DNA from: a virus
IMG/VR virus record: IMGVR_UViG_3300047678_000169
Span: 16,239-80,238 of that record
Length of the DNA: 64,000 nucleotides
Reading direction: 5' to 3' (one strand)
In this document: piece by piece, positions 8,928 through 17,283 of the stretch
Position numbering within the stretch: position 1 is the first letter of the stretch
Layout of the letters: the number at the start of each line of letters is the position of its first letter
Notes under the pieces: model-generated
The model's database searches: none
What the model saw: only the letters and a program-made list of their open reading frames with translations
What the model was told of the DNA's origin: nothing
Translations under genes and position numbers: made by a program

Positions 8928-9706
8928 AAACCCAATTCCTCTTTAAAATTATCAAATAACCAAGCAGTAACATCATTTCTGAATTTTACATCGCCCGTGA
9001 TATGAACCACGTTGGTTATGTCTTTGAAGGAAGTTTTGGGGTCTAATTTGCGACCCAATGCGTCAATCTGGCCGTCAAATAGAGTCCTTAACGTGTAATC
9101 CATGACATTGAACGAACGCGGTAGCAATGTGACAGGAAACTTGTTGTCTCTTACTGTAAAATTGAGAATGGTTTGGTCATCGGTAAAATCAGGAGATTTA
9201 TTAACTTCACACCACTTTTTATATTCTCTATGAAAAAATTCATATACCTCGTCCAAAGCCTTCTTATGTTTTTTACTGTATATGACCATACCACCATTGA
9301 TGTAATTTTCCCAAGAAACATCGGTTACTGTTGGAAACCAGTTTTCTCTAACCATTCTTATTGAACGGTTGAGTGCCGGTGCATATCCTCCGTCTGGACA
9401 ACCCCCGAAGTTGCCATCAACCATCTTGAAAAAATCTGGCGCCCAAGGCATAATGAATGTATCCCAATCAACCGCACATACTTGTTCAAATTCAATCTTG
9501 TTTTTCTCAAGTGCGTCTATAATCTTCATTCGCTGAAAGATTCCTGGAACCTTAGCTTGGTCTTCAAATTCCGTTTCAAGAAATATGAATTGATAACCAT
9601 GTTTTTCACACCACGCGTGCCACGAATAAGCGCATCTTTGAACAAATGGTTGATGTGGGGGCGTGGTTGGGCCACGCATTGCAGTCATACACACTACGTT
9701 TTTCAT
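8924..9706 (-). CDS. glycosyltransferase-like protein (GT8/GT34-type DXD)
   Basis: Start chosen at ATG 9706 because AAGGAG lies 8 bases upstream; an ATG at 9748 is possible but lacks this. The protein reads VCMTAMRGPTTPPHQPFVQ and then VCAVDWDTFIMPWAPDFF, where DWD acts as the DXD metal site after a Rossmann-like half. NGGMVIYSKKHK and DDQTILNF segments further resemble galactosyl/xylosyltransferase-type enzymes. It overlaps the FkbM gene downstream. Confidence 0.7.
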   Translation of the reverse strand: MKNVVCMTAMRGPTTPPHQPFVQRCAYSWHAWCEKHGYQFIFLETEFEDQAKVPGIFQRMKIIDALEKNKIEFEQVCAVDWDTFIMPWAPDFFKMVDGNFGGCPDGGYAPALNRSIRMVRENWFPTVTDVSWENYINGGMVIYSKKHKKALDEVYEFFHREYKKWCEVNKSPDFTDDQTILNFTVRDNKFPVTLLPRSFNVMDYTLRTLFDGQIDALGRKLDPKTSFKDITNVVHITGDVKFRNDVTAWLFDNFKEELGL

Positions 9707-10347
9707 ATTGGCATCTCCTTGAAAGTTCTTATCCAAGCCCATCTCCACAACTGTGCAATACTTTTATTATGTTTATCTTCTTCTGTCAAAGTTCTTCCCT
9801 TAGAGAATGTATTTCCATTCATCCTCTGTGATTGTAATTTTTTATGTTCTTCCGTCCAAGTTTTACCAAGAGAATATTTGTTACCTATAGCGCTTTTACT
9901 AAGCTTTTGTTTGTGTTCATCGGAAAGTTTTTTTCCAAGAGTAGCGGTGTTTCCCATTTTTGCTATTGATAATTTCTTCCTATATTCATCAGATTTCATC
10001 ATTGTCTGGAATTTTTCACTGTTCTTCATTCCATTAGATATTTTCTTCAATGTCTCTTTACAGACATTTGATGGGCTGTCCCCAGCTCCATAACAATTAT
10101 ATCCATTATGAACCGAATCTTTTTTATTTATCCAAAAATTTTCTCTACCTTTCAACCCAATTAAATTTGGTCGCTGTTCAAGTATATGAAAAACAAAATT
10201 TTCTATTCCATGCTTCATAATGGCTCTATAAAGTTTCCACTGTTTTGAAAATTTCAATTTCTTATAGTCTCCCCACCGTTTATGTATGTTCTTGCTCCTT
10301 CCAACATACCATTTATCAGGCTTGATTTTATTTTGTATTCCATACAC
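9703..10347 (-). CDS. GIY-YIG homing endonuclease with NUMOD3 repeats
   Basis: The GIY-YIG core is VYGIQNKIKPDKWYVGRSKN, followed by catalytic-domain residues and then at least three NUMOD3-like basic repeats (KLSIAKMGNTATLGKKLSD and similar). The open frame extends to ATG 10476, but its first 43 codons overlap out of frame with a separate small basic ORF (10358-10495). I therefore place the start at GTG 10347, just after that ORF stops. Free-standing homing endonucleases of this type are common in large phages. Confidence 0.8.
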   Translation of the reverse strand: MYGIQNKIKPDKWYVGRSKNIHKRWGDYKKLKFSKQWKLYRAIMKHGIENFVFHILEQRPNLIGLKGRENFWINKKDSVHNGYNCYGAGDSPSNVCKETLKKISNGMKNSEKFQTMMKSDEYRKKLSIAKMGNTATLGKKLSDEHKQKLSKSAIGNKYSLGKTWTEEHKKLQSQRMNGNTFSKGRTLTEEDKHNKSIAQLWRWAWIRTFKEMPI

Positions 10348-10357
10348 ACCAATGATT

Positions 10358-10495
10358 TCAGTCTTTAGATGCCCAATATCGTTGCATTTGAATTTTTTTA
10401 TATCGTTCTTTATTTCGAGCGTAGTGTTCTCTTTTCCACCGTTTTTCAGCCTCTTGTTTTTCTTTAGTAGATTCATATATTTTTTTTCGTCCCAT
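10358..10495 (-). CDS. small basic GRK-type peptide preceding an endonuclease (45 aa)
   Basis: ATG 10495 opens MGRKKIYESTKEKQEAEKRW and ends after RYWASKD. An almost identical layout (MGRK..., then a basic helix with RYW or YYRKNR) occurs at 30113-30265, also directly upstream of an endonuclease. A TATACTTATA element lies 13 bases upstream of the ATG. It is probably a short DNA-binding helical protein, or the detached N-terminal module of the endonuclease. No family is assigned. Confidence 0.5.
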   Translation of the reverse strand: MGRKKIYESTKEKQEAEKRWKREHYARNKERYKKIQMQRYWASKD

Positions 10496-10507
10496 TGTGG
10501 CGTCCTC

Positions 10508-10516
10508 TATAAGTAT
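10508..10516 (-). promoter_or_regulatory. ATACTTATA element upstream of small GRK gene
   Basis: Minus-strand ATACTTATA sits 13 bases before ATG 10495. One of several copies of the same element in front of minus-strand genes; -10-like (TATACT). Confidence 0.45.
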
Positions 10517-10541
10517 ATAACTCTAAATAAAAAACTCTAAA

Positions 10542-11429
10542 TTATTGAACTATTTCTAACATTTCTTTTACAACGGATTTGGTTGTAAGATTCTTTCTCG
10601 TGTGGTCTAACAATTGATTGACGGTATCTTTATACCAATTCATATCTATTTTTGCGCTAGCAACTACCTCGTTGGATTTCAATATCAATTCCTTTGGAAA
10701 TTTCATCATTGTTTCTGGAGGACATTTTTCCAAGTCCGGAAAATATGGTATGCAGCCGTTCATAAGGATTTCTAGGTGTCTAAGCGTGTCCCACCCCCCC
10801 TTTTTGAAAGTCAAGCCAAAATATGATTTCTGATAGTCTTCGAAGTAAGGTTTCTCCTCATCGAAAATGTATGTTTCCAACTTTCCAGGTTGAACAGTTC
10901 CCCAATCTTGGGATTTCTCTGGAACAGAAGACAATACTTTTTCTTCTGGTATACAGAAATTAATAGGATGTAATCTATCAGTTGGAGAAGTATTCAATTC
11001 ACGTTTGAAAAGGTGACCGCCAACATCAATAAGACTATAATCAATTCCCTGATGGTCTTCTCCGTCGATGAAAATAATCTTACCCTTGTTGTAGACTTTC
11101 AATACTTCTTGTATGTAATCTTGACAACGAGTGATTGAGCCATAAACAACGTAATCAAAATACTTGGAACGAATTTTATCGACCAAATCTATTCTTAGAG
11201 AGTCGTCTATGTCTTCAAACGTTCCATACAACGTAAATCCTCTTCCATAGCTTCTACCTTGGTCTGGAACTCTCTCAGTCCAATACTGCTCCTTGTCTTT
11301 TTTATACATATGCCAAATTTTATTAGCATCAATTACATCAGCTCCAAAAAGAGAGCGCAGACCGTGAAACACCATGTCCGATTGAAAATCTGGTAAATCT
11401 CCCTTAGCTATGAATAGAATTTTCATCAT
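10542..11429 (-). CDS. glycosyltransferase-like protein (GT-B/exostosin-like)
   Basis: The 295-residue protein begins MMKILFIAKGDLPDFQSDMV. Its second half carries YFGLTFKKGGWDTLRHLEIL and MNGCIPYFPDL, the pattern by which GT-B glycosyltransferases (CgeB and exostosin-like) contact the donor. The first half is divergent. It starts one base before the stop of the preceding gene, in the glycan operon. Confidence 0.55.
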   Translation of the reverse strand: MMKILFIAKGDLPDFQSDMVFHGLRSLFGADVIDANKIWHMYKKDKEQYWTERVPDQGRSYGRGFTLYGTFEDIDDSLRIDLVDKIRSKYFDYVVYGSITRCQDYIQEVLKVYNKGKIIFIDGEDHQGIDYSLIDVGGHLFKRELNTSPTDRLHPINFCIPEEKVLSSVPEKSQDWGTVQPGKLETYIFDEEKPYFEDYQKSYFGLTFKKGGWDTLRHLEILMNGCIPYFPDLEKCPPETMMKFPKELILKSNEVVASAKIDMNWYKDTVNQLLDHTRKNLTTKSVVKEMLEIVQ

Positions 11430-12154
11430 TATATTATGGCTCTACCATGTGGTTTTGTCAATGAGAATTTAATATCATCTCTCACGGCCAAAGAAATTTG
11501 TCTAGCTGAAAAATAAGTGGCCAAGATATTCTCAGCGTTTTCAAAGTGGTGTGAATTTAGGTTGGTCACAAACCTTGGAACATATAGAAAACATTCACAA
11601 GCAGCAGTCATAACGTCCGGCCTTCCCCAAAATATTTGGTCAATGATTCCCATGTGGCCGGTTCTTACGATTAGATTTCCAATTTCAATGTCTTTGATAC
11701 TTGGTTCGACAATATCTTGAACAAGTTCCGTGTCGAATCGGAGCCTAACTACAGCATCATAGGTTGTTCCAGTTTCTGCTGAATAAACAATTCTCAGATG
11801 GTCAGCATCATATATCTTTCGAAACATCGAATTGTTTTGAGACAGTTGAGAACCATTTCTGGTTACTATACCCTTCCATTTGGTTTCTAATCTATTTACA
11901 GAACCATCGGTAGCTCTCTCGATGTGGAAATTTCCATGAACTGGCTTGTAGGTGGATAAAAGCCTATCGGTTACGTCGCTAAATTCAAGAGGCGTTGTTG
12001 CATGATGAACGAATTGGACGCCCACGCCACTCTCCACCCAACTGGATAAGAATACATCGCAATCATACTTATCCAACAAAAATTGTTTCAATGCTGGATA
12101 GGTTAATTTGTCCCCATCACGTAAATGACCAGATATACAGACAGCTATTTTCAT
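11429..12154 (-). CDS. ISGHLR-type putative glycosyltransferase
   Basis: The 241-residue protein begins KIAVCISGHLRDGDKLTYP and has a YDAVVRLRFDTELVQDI segment mid-protein. Both are typical of polysaccharide-cluster proteins annotated as glycosyltransferase-like with an SG.R start. IFWGRPDVMTAACE follows. It overlaps its neighbours by one to four bases. The activity is inferred only from family resemblance and context. Confidence 0.6.
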   Translation of the reverse strand: MKIAVCISGHLRDGDKLTYPALKQFLLDKYDCDVFLSSWVESGVGVQFVHHATTPLEFSDVTDRLLSTYKPVHGNFHIERATDGSVNRLETKWKGIVTRNGSQLSQNNSMFRKIYDADHLRIVYSAETGTTYDAVVRLRFDTELVQDIVEPSIKDIEIGNLIVRTGHMGIIDQIFWGRPDVMTAACECFLYVPRFVTNLNSHHFENAENILATYFSARQISLAVRDDIKFSLTKPHGRAII

Positions 12155-12648
12155 TGTAAATCTTTCTTGAGTTGTTCAACGTTTTTAGAGCATATTCCAT
12201 ATGCTTTCTTCATTTCTTCTCTAGACCACCCATTCTCCTCAGGCATTACTAATACACTTCTTGGTAAAGCAAATTTATAAGGATTGTTAACATGTGTCCA
12301 AACATAAGCTCGGCTGGTGATGGTATAGTCATCCTCTTGATGCCAAAAATAATGCATAGGATTGAATGTAGCCGTCAACCATCTTGGACACGATGAAAGG
12401 ACGCTCAAAGCATCAATGTTCTTACAATGGAGCCACAACCCATCCTTGAATATGAAATCACTTGGAACTTCATATTCAGGTTTGTCATGTCCTAAGAACC
12501 ACTTACCATCGATATATCGAATATCAACCTCGACATCATATCCGAGCATCAAAGCAAAGTTGACCCTTTCTGGATGATTTTCTAATCCAGAATTTGGCCC
12601 GGCTATCAATGCTCTGTGTGCGATTAATTTCAAGACTTGATTCCCCAT
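12151..12648 (-). CDS. GDPD/PI-PLC-like TIM-barrel protein, short
   Basis: LIAHRALIAGPNSGLENHPE at the start followed by GYDVEVDIRYIDGKWFLGHD matches the glycerophosphodiester phosphodiesterase pattern (HR, then E-x-D, then GHD). It has 165 residues, shorter than the usual ~250, so the second half of the barrel is reduced. It sits between the ISGHLR protein and the RuBisCO-like gene, with its first 19 bases inside the latter. A sugar-phosphate or phospholipid-type phosphodiester is a plausible substrate. Confidence 0.65.
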   Translation of the reverse strand: MGNQVLKLIAHRALIAGPNSGLENHPERVNFALMLGYDVEVDIRYIDGKWFLGHDKPEYEVPSDFIFKDGLWLHCKNIDALSVLSSCPRWLTATFNPMHYFWHQEDDYTITSRAYVWTHVNNPYKFALPRSVLVMPEENGWSREEMKKAYGICSKNVEQLKKDLQ

Positions 12649-13835
12649 TTGTTCACAGCAATACCATATTCCATTCCATATGCCTTATCGATAGATTGTC
12701 TGATGGCTCTTGCTCCGGCAACCGTTCCCATTGGGTGTCCGTGAATGGCTCCCCCAACGTTTGCCATATAATCTACTCCAAATCGTTTGTTGATACCTTC
12801 AATCAATCCGGCGTGCATACCACAGCTCAAAGCTGGGACTACGTTTCCATCACGAAGAACCTTTAAGGTCTTTTGCAAATCTTCTTCTGATTCGCTCATA
12901 TATCCACCCCACATTCCTGAATGGATTGTGTCAGCTCCCATCAAGGCAGCTAGCTGACAGATAATATCCCAAGCGATGCTGAAGCGGTGTGATTTGTCGG
13001 TGAATACTTTGTCGCCACTCTTTTGAAAGTGAAGATACAACGGGAGGTCCAATCTTCTAACTGAATTATATGCTCCAAGACCACACCAAACATTCAAGTG
13101 AATACCATTGCCACCAGCATCAGCAACAAATTTGGCTCTGTCCAAGATAGCGTGTGGGTCAGCATTGATGGCGGTGCAATAGACCACCTTGCGGCTTTGA
13201 TTGTTGAGCCAATTTGAAATCAATGGAACTCTTTCCTTTAAAGAACACACCGATGGGTTGGATAGAATTTCGTCTTCTTTGATAAAATCTACTCCACCAT
13301 CAACCAACTCCTTTACCATTTCCAATAGAATCTTTGGAGAAATTCCAGTTTTTGGTTTGATGATAGCTCCAAACAGAGGCTTGTCATATTGGCCTGTGTA
13401 GTTTCTCATTCCGGAGAAACCGTATTTTGGTCCTTTAAAATGCTTCTTGACGTTATCAGGAATATCTAAACCAATCAAACGACAGCCTTGAATTATGTCA
13501 ATATCCATTTGTCCTCCCATTAGTTGACACAATAGGTGAGAAATACCATCATCTTCCCAATCGGTGTTTGCTACTGGAAATCCAATTCTAATGTCTCCAT
13601 GTGTCTTCTTTCGTAGGTCATCTTCAGTAAATTCGGTTATAACAATACACGAATGATTTTCAAATAATTCATCTGTTTCGTGAATGCTACGCACGTTTGG
13701 ATTACCAACACTCTGACCAATGGCTAGGTTCCATGCTGCGTCTCTAAGATTTGAGTCGAGCGTAGAACGCAATTGATACGTGGCAATTACATAATCGTTC
13801 TGATTAACATCTGTCAGTGGTTTAAATAACTTCAT
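12630..13835 (-). CDS. RuBisCO-like protein (form IV-type, large-subunit fold)
   Basis: The 401-residue protein follows the RuBisCO large-subunit layout. FGAIIKPKTGIS has K160/K162 (equivalent to K175/K177). GGVDFIKEDEIL has K186, D188 and E189 (the carbamylated K201 and metal ligands D203/E204). H305 matches H327, S337 matches S379 and GG 361-362 matches G403/G404. In loop 6 (IHSGMWGGYMSES) Y312 replaces the catalytic K334, and Q271/K272 replace H294/R295, so CO2 fixation is unlikely. An enolase, isomerase or decarboxylase activity on a sugar or sugar phosphate, as in other RuBisCO-like proteins, fits better. Cupin, nucleotidyltransferase and SDR genes are adjacent, suggesting a nucleotide-sugar branch. 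Confidence 0.9.
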   Translation of the reverse strand: MKLFKPLTDVNQNDYVIATYQLRSTLDSNLRDAAWNLAIGQSVGNPNVRSIHETDELFENHSCIVITEFTEDDLRKKTHGDIRIGFPVANTDWEDDGISHLLCQLMGGQMDIDIIQGCRLIGLDIPDNVKKHFKGPKYGFSGMRNYTGQYDKPLFGAIIKPKTGISPKILLEMVKELVDGGVDFIKEDEILSNPSVCSLKERVPLISNWLNNQSRKVVYCTAINADPHAILDRAKFVADAGGNGIHLNVWCGLGAYNSVRRLDLPLYLHFQKSGDKVFTDKSHRFSIAWDIICQLAALMGADTIHSGMWGGYMSESEEDLQKTLKVLRDGNVVPALSCGMHAGLIEGINKRFGVDYMANVGGAIHGHPMGTVAGARAIRQSIDKAYGMEYGIAVNKWGIKS

Positions 13836-14145
13836 ATTTGTCGTTTGGTAGTGAGGGTGATTTGATGCACAAAACTTTACAGTCTTCGTGAAAAATTGGG
13901 TCGGCTACTTCACCAGCATCAATGGTGAATATGTCGCCTTTGGATAATAGCGTTCCACATATCGTCATACTTCCTTCTAAGAGGACGTTATGTTCAATAG
14001 CTACTTTGTGATAATGCTTGGGCCATTTTTCGTCCTTCTTATGGGTAAGAACACCAATTTCAACGTAGTCAGTCTTCCATATCGAAGGATTGAAATTTCC
14101 AACGAACCAACCACGATGCATATCACTTAATTTAAGAACTTTCAT
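13822..14145 (-). CDS. cupin-domain protein
   Basis: The 107-residue single-domain protein has KWPKHYHKVAIEHNVLLEGS followed by LLSKGDIFTIDAGE, the two halves of a small cupin barrel. The HYH and E residues could bind a metal. It overlaps the RuBisCO-like gene downstream by 14 bases and the nucleotidyltransferase upstream by 4. It may be an isomerase or epimerase, or a sensor, acting on the same sugar as its neighbours. Confidence 0.75.
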   Translation of the reverse strand: MKVLKLSDMHRGWFVGNFNPSIWKTDYVEIGVLTHKKDEKWPKHYHKVAIEHNVLLEGSMTICGTLLSKGDIFTIDAGEVADPIFHEDCKVLCIKSPSLPNDKYEVI

Positions 14146-14858
14146 TTTGAATTCTCAAGTTCTACAAACTTAGCTAAATCTTCGGGAGTTCCGACAGCGT
14201 GATGTTGTTCATTTGGGATGTGATATACACCAACGGAAACTCCTCTATTTATAAGATAGTTGTATGTTGGGCCAACGTAATACTCTCCATTTGGTGCGGT
14301 ATCTTTCAAACGAATCATTTCTTCGGCTGAAGACACAAAATCCCTTCCTTGTTTCCAATAATGAATTCCGTTGAGGGAGATGTTGCTAATAACCTTTTTC
14401 TCCTTTACCTCCACAACATATCCCGACCTATCCAACTTAGCATAACTGTTCTTTGGAGTTTCTGAAAAGTATGTGACGATTGTTCCTGAATTGTATCTAG
14501 CATTGTGTAGAAATAAATCAGAATTCCACCACATTACTTGGTCACAATTTGCCACTACTAACTCTTCATTGTTGTCGATTTTGTCCTTAAATAACAAAAC
14601 AGAAGACGCCGGGCCAGCGGTTACATAATCGATTTCAACAAACTCAGCATTTGGAAGTATTGAATGAACCACACTCTTGAGCTTGGAAGTGTATGCGTCC
14701 TTTCTGACAACGAAATGATACTTGCCAGGCAGATTCAATGACTTGATTGCCTTAACAATCATTGGTTCTCCATTAATGTCAATTAGTGGCTTTGGGATAG
14801 AATATCCTGCGTCAGCGAAACGTGAGCCGATTCCGGCCATTGGTATTACGATGTTCAT
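14142..14858 (-). CDS. sugar-1-phos­phate nucleotidyltransferase-like protein (NTP_transferase family)
   Basis: Start at ATG 14858 gives a 4-base overlap with the upstream gene. NIVIPMAGIGSRFADAGYS is the glycine-rich nucleotide-binding start, followed by IPKPLIDINGEPMI (the signature KP lysine). LVVANCDQVMWW supplies the metal-binding aspartate. With 238 residues it is close to RmlA/LicC-type enzymes, which activate a sugar or choline phosphate with NTP. It probably works with the RuBisCO-like and cupin proteins. Confidence 0.85.
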   Translation of the reverse strand: MNIVIPMAGIGSRFADAGYSIPKPLIDINGEPMIVKAIKSLNLPGKYHFVVRKDAYTSKLKSVVHSILPNAEFVEIDYVTAGPASSVLLFKDKIDNNEELVVANCDQVMWWNSDLFLHNARYNSGTIVTYFSETPKNSYAKLDRSGYVVEVKEKKVISNISLNGIHYWKQGRDFVSSAEEMIRLKDTAPNGEYYVGPTYNYLINRGVSVGVYHIPNEQHHAVGTPEDLAKFVELENSK

Positions 14859-15556
14859 ACTTGCTTTGGTGGGTATTTGTGCTTCACTTGATTCCAATAG
14901 TTAATCCAAGATGCTGCTGGTGGGTGGAGTTTGTGATAGAATAATTCATCATCTGGTAAATTGTTGTAGTCCATATACCATCCGTAGTGATGTGCCTGAT
15001 ACAAACCACCAGTTCTGATGGAATTGGTGGAATAGGCTCCGTGAAAATTTGGGCGATTGAGGGCGAATGTCGTGTCGATAGTGGCACGATAAACATCTGG
15101 CTTCAGTGGTTCTTTCCAAAAAGTTGATTCATGAACGAGGACTTGTTCTTTGAGGGGATAGTGGTCTGGCAAATCATCAAGCTTCAATCCAAAACCAACC
15201 TTGTCAGGATTGAATTCTTGCATGATGTTGTAGAAATGCTCTAAGAAATTCTCAGGACAGTCTTTTGCTGGAATTACATCATTGTCGGTTAAAACATTAT
15301 AACTTCCCGTAAACATGGCTCCAAGATAGGTTCTTTCAAACACCAAAGGTCCAGATTCTCCATGTTCAAATCGATGAACGGTGAACATCTTACCATCATA
15401 CGCCTTTAAAAAATCAAGAAGAGGTTGATAGGTAGAACCACAGTCAGCTATATGGAGATTCTTATACCCTCTACTTGTCAATGCTTCCAATTGTTGAACC
15501 ATACAGTTCAATCGATTGTGACAGACAATGATAATGGGAATTTCTTTGAAGTTCAT
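14855..15556 (-). CDS. GT-A-like glycosyltransferase
   Basis: Start at ATG 15556 (ATGA overlap). It begins FKEIPIIIVCHNRLNCMVQQ, continues LHIADCGSTYQPLLDFL, and has SYNVLTDNDVIPAKDCPENF with DND in the DXD position. These are the key features of GT-A enzymes. It has 233 residues and no membrane segment. It lies within the tightly overlapping glycan operon. Confidence 0.75.
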   Translation of the reverse strand: MNFKEIPIIIVCHNRLNCMVQQLEALTSRGYKNLHIADCGSTYQPLLDFLKAYDGKMFTVHRFEHGESGPLVFERTYLGAMFTGSYNVLTDNDVIPAKDCPENFLEHFYNIMQEFNPDKVGFGLKLDDLPDHYPLKEQVLVHESTFWKEPLKPDVYRATIDTTFALNRPNFHGAYSTNSIRTGGLYQAHHYGWYMDYNNLPDDELFYHKLHPPAASWINYWNQVKHKYPPKQV

Positions 15557-16362
15557 GTAAGAATATCGAAGTGTAATCCATTTTCTTTCTCCCATTCCTT
15601 TGTGGTGATATTCAAATCAACAGGAGAAAAATGGCTTACACCATGTTTGACATAAGGATATAAACCAAAACGGGAAGAAAGCCAAGGAAAAACTACTTCT
15701 CCATACCATCTATTTTTGATGCGTGTCTTAAAATAAGAATCTGGAGCTTTTTTTAGAAACCAAGACACAACGCTACCTTTGATAACATAAAAAGTCTCAA
15801 CGTAAGACCAATTAACATGAGTATATTTTAGTTCGTCAAAAGGTATGTTCTGAACGATTGGCATTTCTCCGTGGTCGAACTCTAAATGGTCAAGAGTCTT
15901 CCATTGAGTATGTCCGTCAGCCGATTGGCCAACCCCATAATGTCCATAGACACCGATGGAAGGATTTCTATCCAACAGTGCTTCAATTTCTGTTCTTTTG
16001 GATAGAAATTCATTGAGATAGTATTCGAATCTATCCTGACGGTCATTTACTCCACCTTTGGTATGGGCGAACCACACGTTCTTATATGGTTCCTTTGTCC
16101 TCATTCTCATTGCTTTTAAGGCAGCTTGAGTTCCAGATGCGTCTGACTCACAATATAATTCCCTCGGCACCACTGATACCACAAGATTTTGGTGTTTGGA
16201 GCTCAATATTTTGTTATAGACTTCATTGCAAGTGTCTGGATTGATTCCTACGAATACATCAGCATCGGCGAAAGTGGTTTCCAATACCTCTAACCACCTA
16301 TCAATCATCCAAGCTTTGGAAGAGTTGAAAATAGAAACGGAAAATACGACAGCAGATTTCAT
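15553..16362 (-). CDS. polysaccharide-cluster protein, putative glycosyltransferase (HTKGG type)
   Basis: The 269-residue protein carries NVWFAHTKGGVNDRQDR at about residues 97-113. The HTKG motif is seen in rhamnan-synthesis F-like and related transferases. The C-terminal YPWLSSRFGLYPY-like region is aromatic. It overlaps the SDR gene by 4 bases. Function is inferred from the motif and neighbourhood. Confidence 0.55.
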   Translation of the reverse strand: MKSAVVFSVSIFNSSKAWMIDRWLEVLETTFADADVFVGINPDTCNEVYNKILSSKHQNLVVSVVPRELYCESDASGTQAALKAMRMRTKEPYKNVWFAHTKGGVNDRQDRFEYYLNEFLSKRTEIEALLDRNPSIGVYGHYGVGQSADGHTQWKTLDHLEFDHGEMPIVQNIPFDELKYTHVNWSYVETFYVIKGSVVSWFLKKAPDSYFKTRIKNRWYGEVVFPWLSSRFGLYPYVKHGVSHFSPVDLNITTKEWEKENGLHFDILT

Positions 16363-17282
16363 TGAATGTGGTGTTTTAAGTCTTCAACCGAAGCAGCTAT
16401 TCCAGCATCCATTTCAAATATTGGGCTCCATCCGGTATCTATCCACAATTTGTAATTGCTGATGTGGGTGCTTTTAACGTCCCAATCTGGAGGTTTACAA
16501 TATTCGATTGTAATTTCCGTATTTGTTTCTTTGGATACTTGCCTAATAATATCGTTTATAGAGTAAGACCTTCCGCTACATACATTGTAGGTTCCGACCA
16601 AATCATCTTCAAGAATAGCCTCAATGGCTCGAATAAAATCTAAGTAATAGATAAAATCTTTGGTCGCCCTGCCATCTCCCCAGATTCTTAAAGTTTCATG
16701 TTTAATGGCTGCTTGTATAACCATTGGTATGATGCCCTGTATTTGATTTCTACCATTTGGAATGTATTTTCCATATGGATTGGTAATTCTCAAATTCAAA
16801 TGGTCCGGAGCTTGAGACACTATTCTTTCAGCAAATAGTTTTGCTTGAGCATACCAACCAATCGGATTCATATATGTCAGAGATTCATCTTTCTGGACAT
16901 ATAGTTCAGACCCATCGGGAAAAATTGTTCTAGCAATTGCTTCGCCATAAACGGCACCGGTGGAAAAGAATACAAGTTTGGTTCCACTTTCGGTGGCGTG
17001 TTGAGTTAACAATCTGACATTGTGATAATCCTCTGAGGTGTTCCAAGGACTTCTTTTCATTTCGGCTATCGATGGAACGGTGGTCCATGATAAATGAAAC
17101 ACATAATCAGATTTTTTTAGATAATCGGAGTTGAACAATAGTTTAACATCTTCATAACCTTTGCCGGGCGTCCTTGAAAAAAGAGTGACTTCATATTTCT
17201 GTGGGTCGAGATATGATTTGATTAGTGTTGCTAGGCGGCCACGGCCACCTGTAACAAATACTCTCTTCTTTCTTTCAGCCAT
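16359..17282 (-). CDS. NAD-dependent epimerase/dehydratase (extended SDR)
   Basis: KRVFVTGGRGRLATLIKSYL is the NAD(P)-binding TGxxGxxG start. NPIGWYAQAKLFAERIV holds the catalytic YxxxK (GWYAQAK). Later segments (LRITNPYGKYI, RATKDFIYYLDFIRAI) match UDP-sugar epimerase/dehydratases. It converts one nucleotide-sugar to another. The start is taken at ATG 17282; an in-frame ATG at 17297 would overlap the upstream stop. Confidence 0.9.
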   Translation of the reverse strand: MAERKKRVFVTGGRGRLATLIKSYLDPQKYEVTLFSRTPGKGYEDVKLLFNSDYLKKSDYVFHLSWTTVPSIAEMKRSPWNTSEDYHNVRLLTQHATESGTKLVFFSTGAVYGEAIARTIFPDGSELYVQKDESLTYMNPIGWYAQAKLFAERIVSQAPDHLNLRITNPYGKYIPNGRNQIQGIIPMVIQAAIKHETLRIWGDGRATKDFIYYLDFIRAIEAILEDDLVGTYNVCSGRSYSINDIIRQVSKETNTEITIEYCKPPDWDVKSTHISNYKLWIDTGWSPIFEMDAGIAASVEDLKHHIQ

Positions 17283-17283
17283 G

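Noticed and set aside
12630-13835. Functional carbon-fixing RuBisCO
   Set aside because: The loop-6 lysine and two phosphate/substrate-binding residues are replaced, and no phosphoribulokinase is present in the window.
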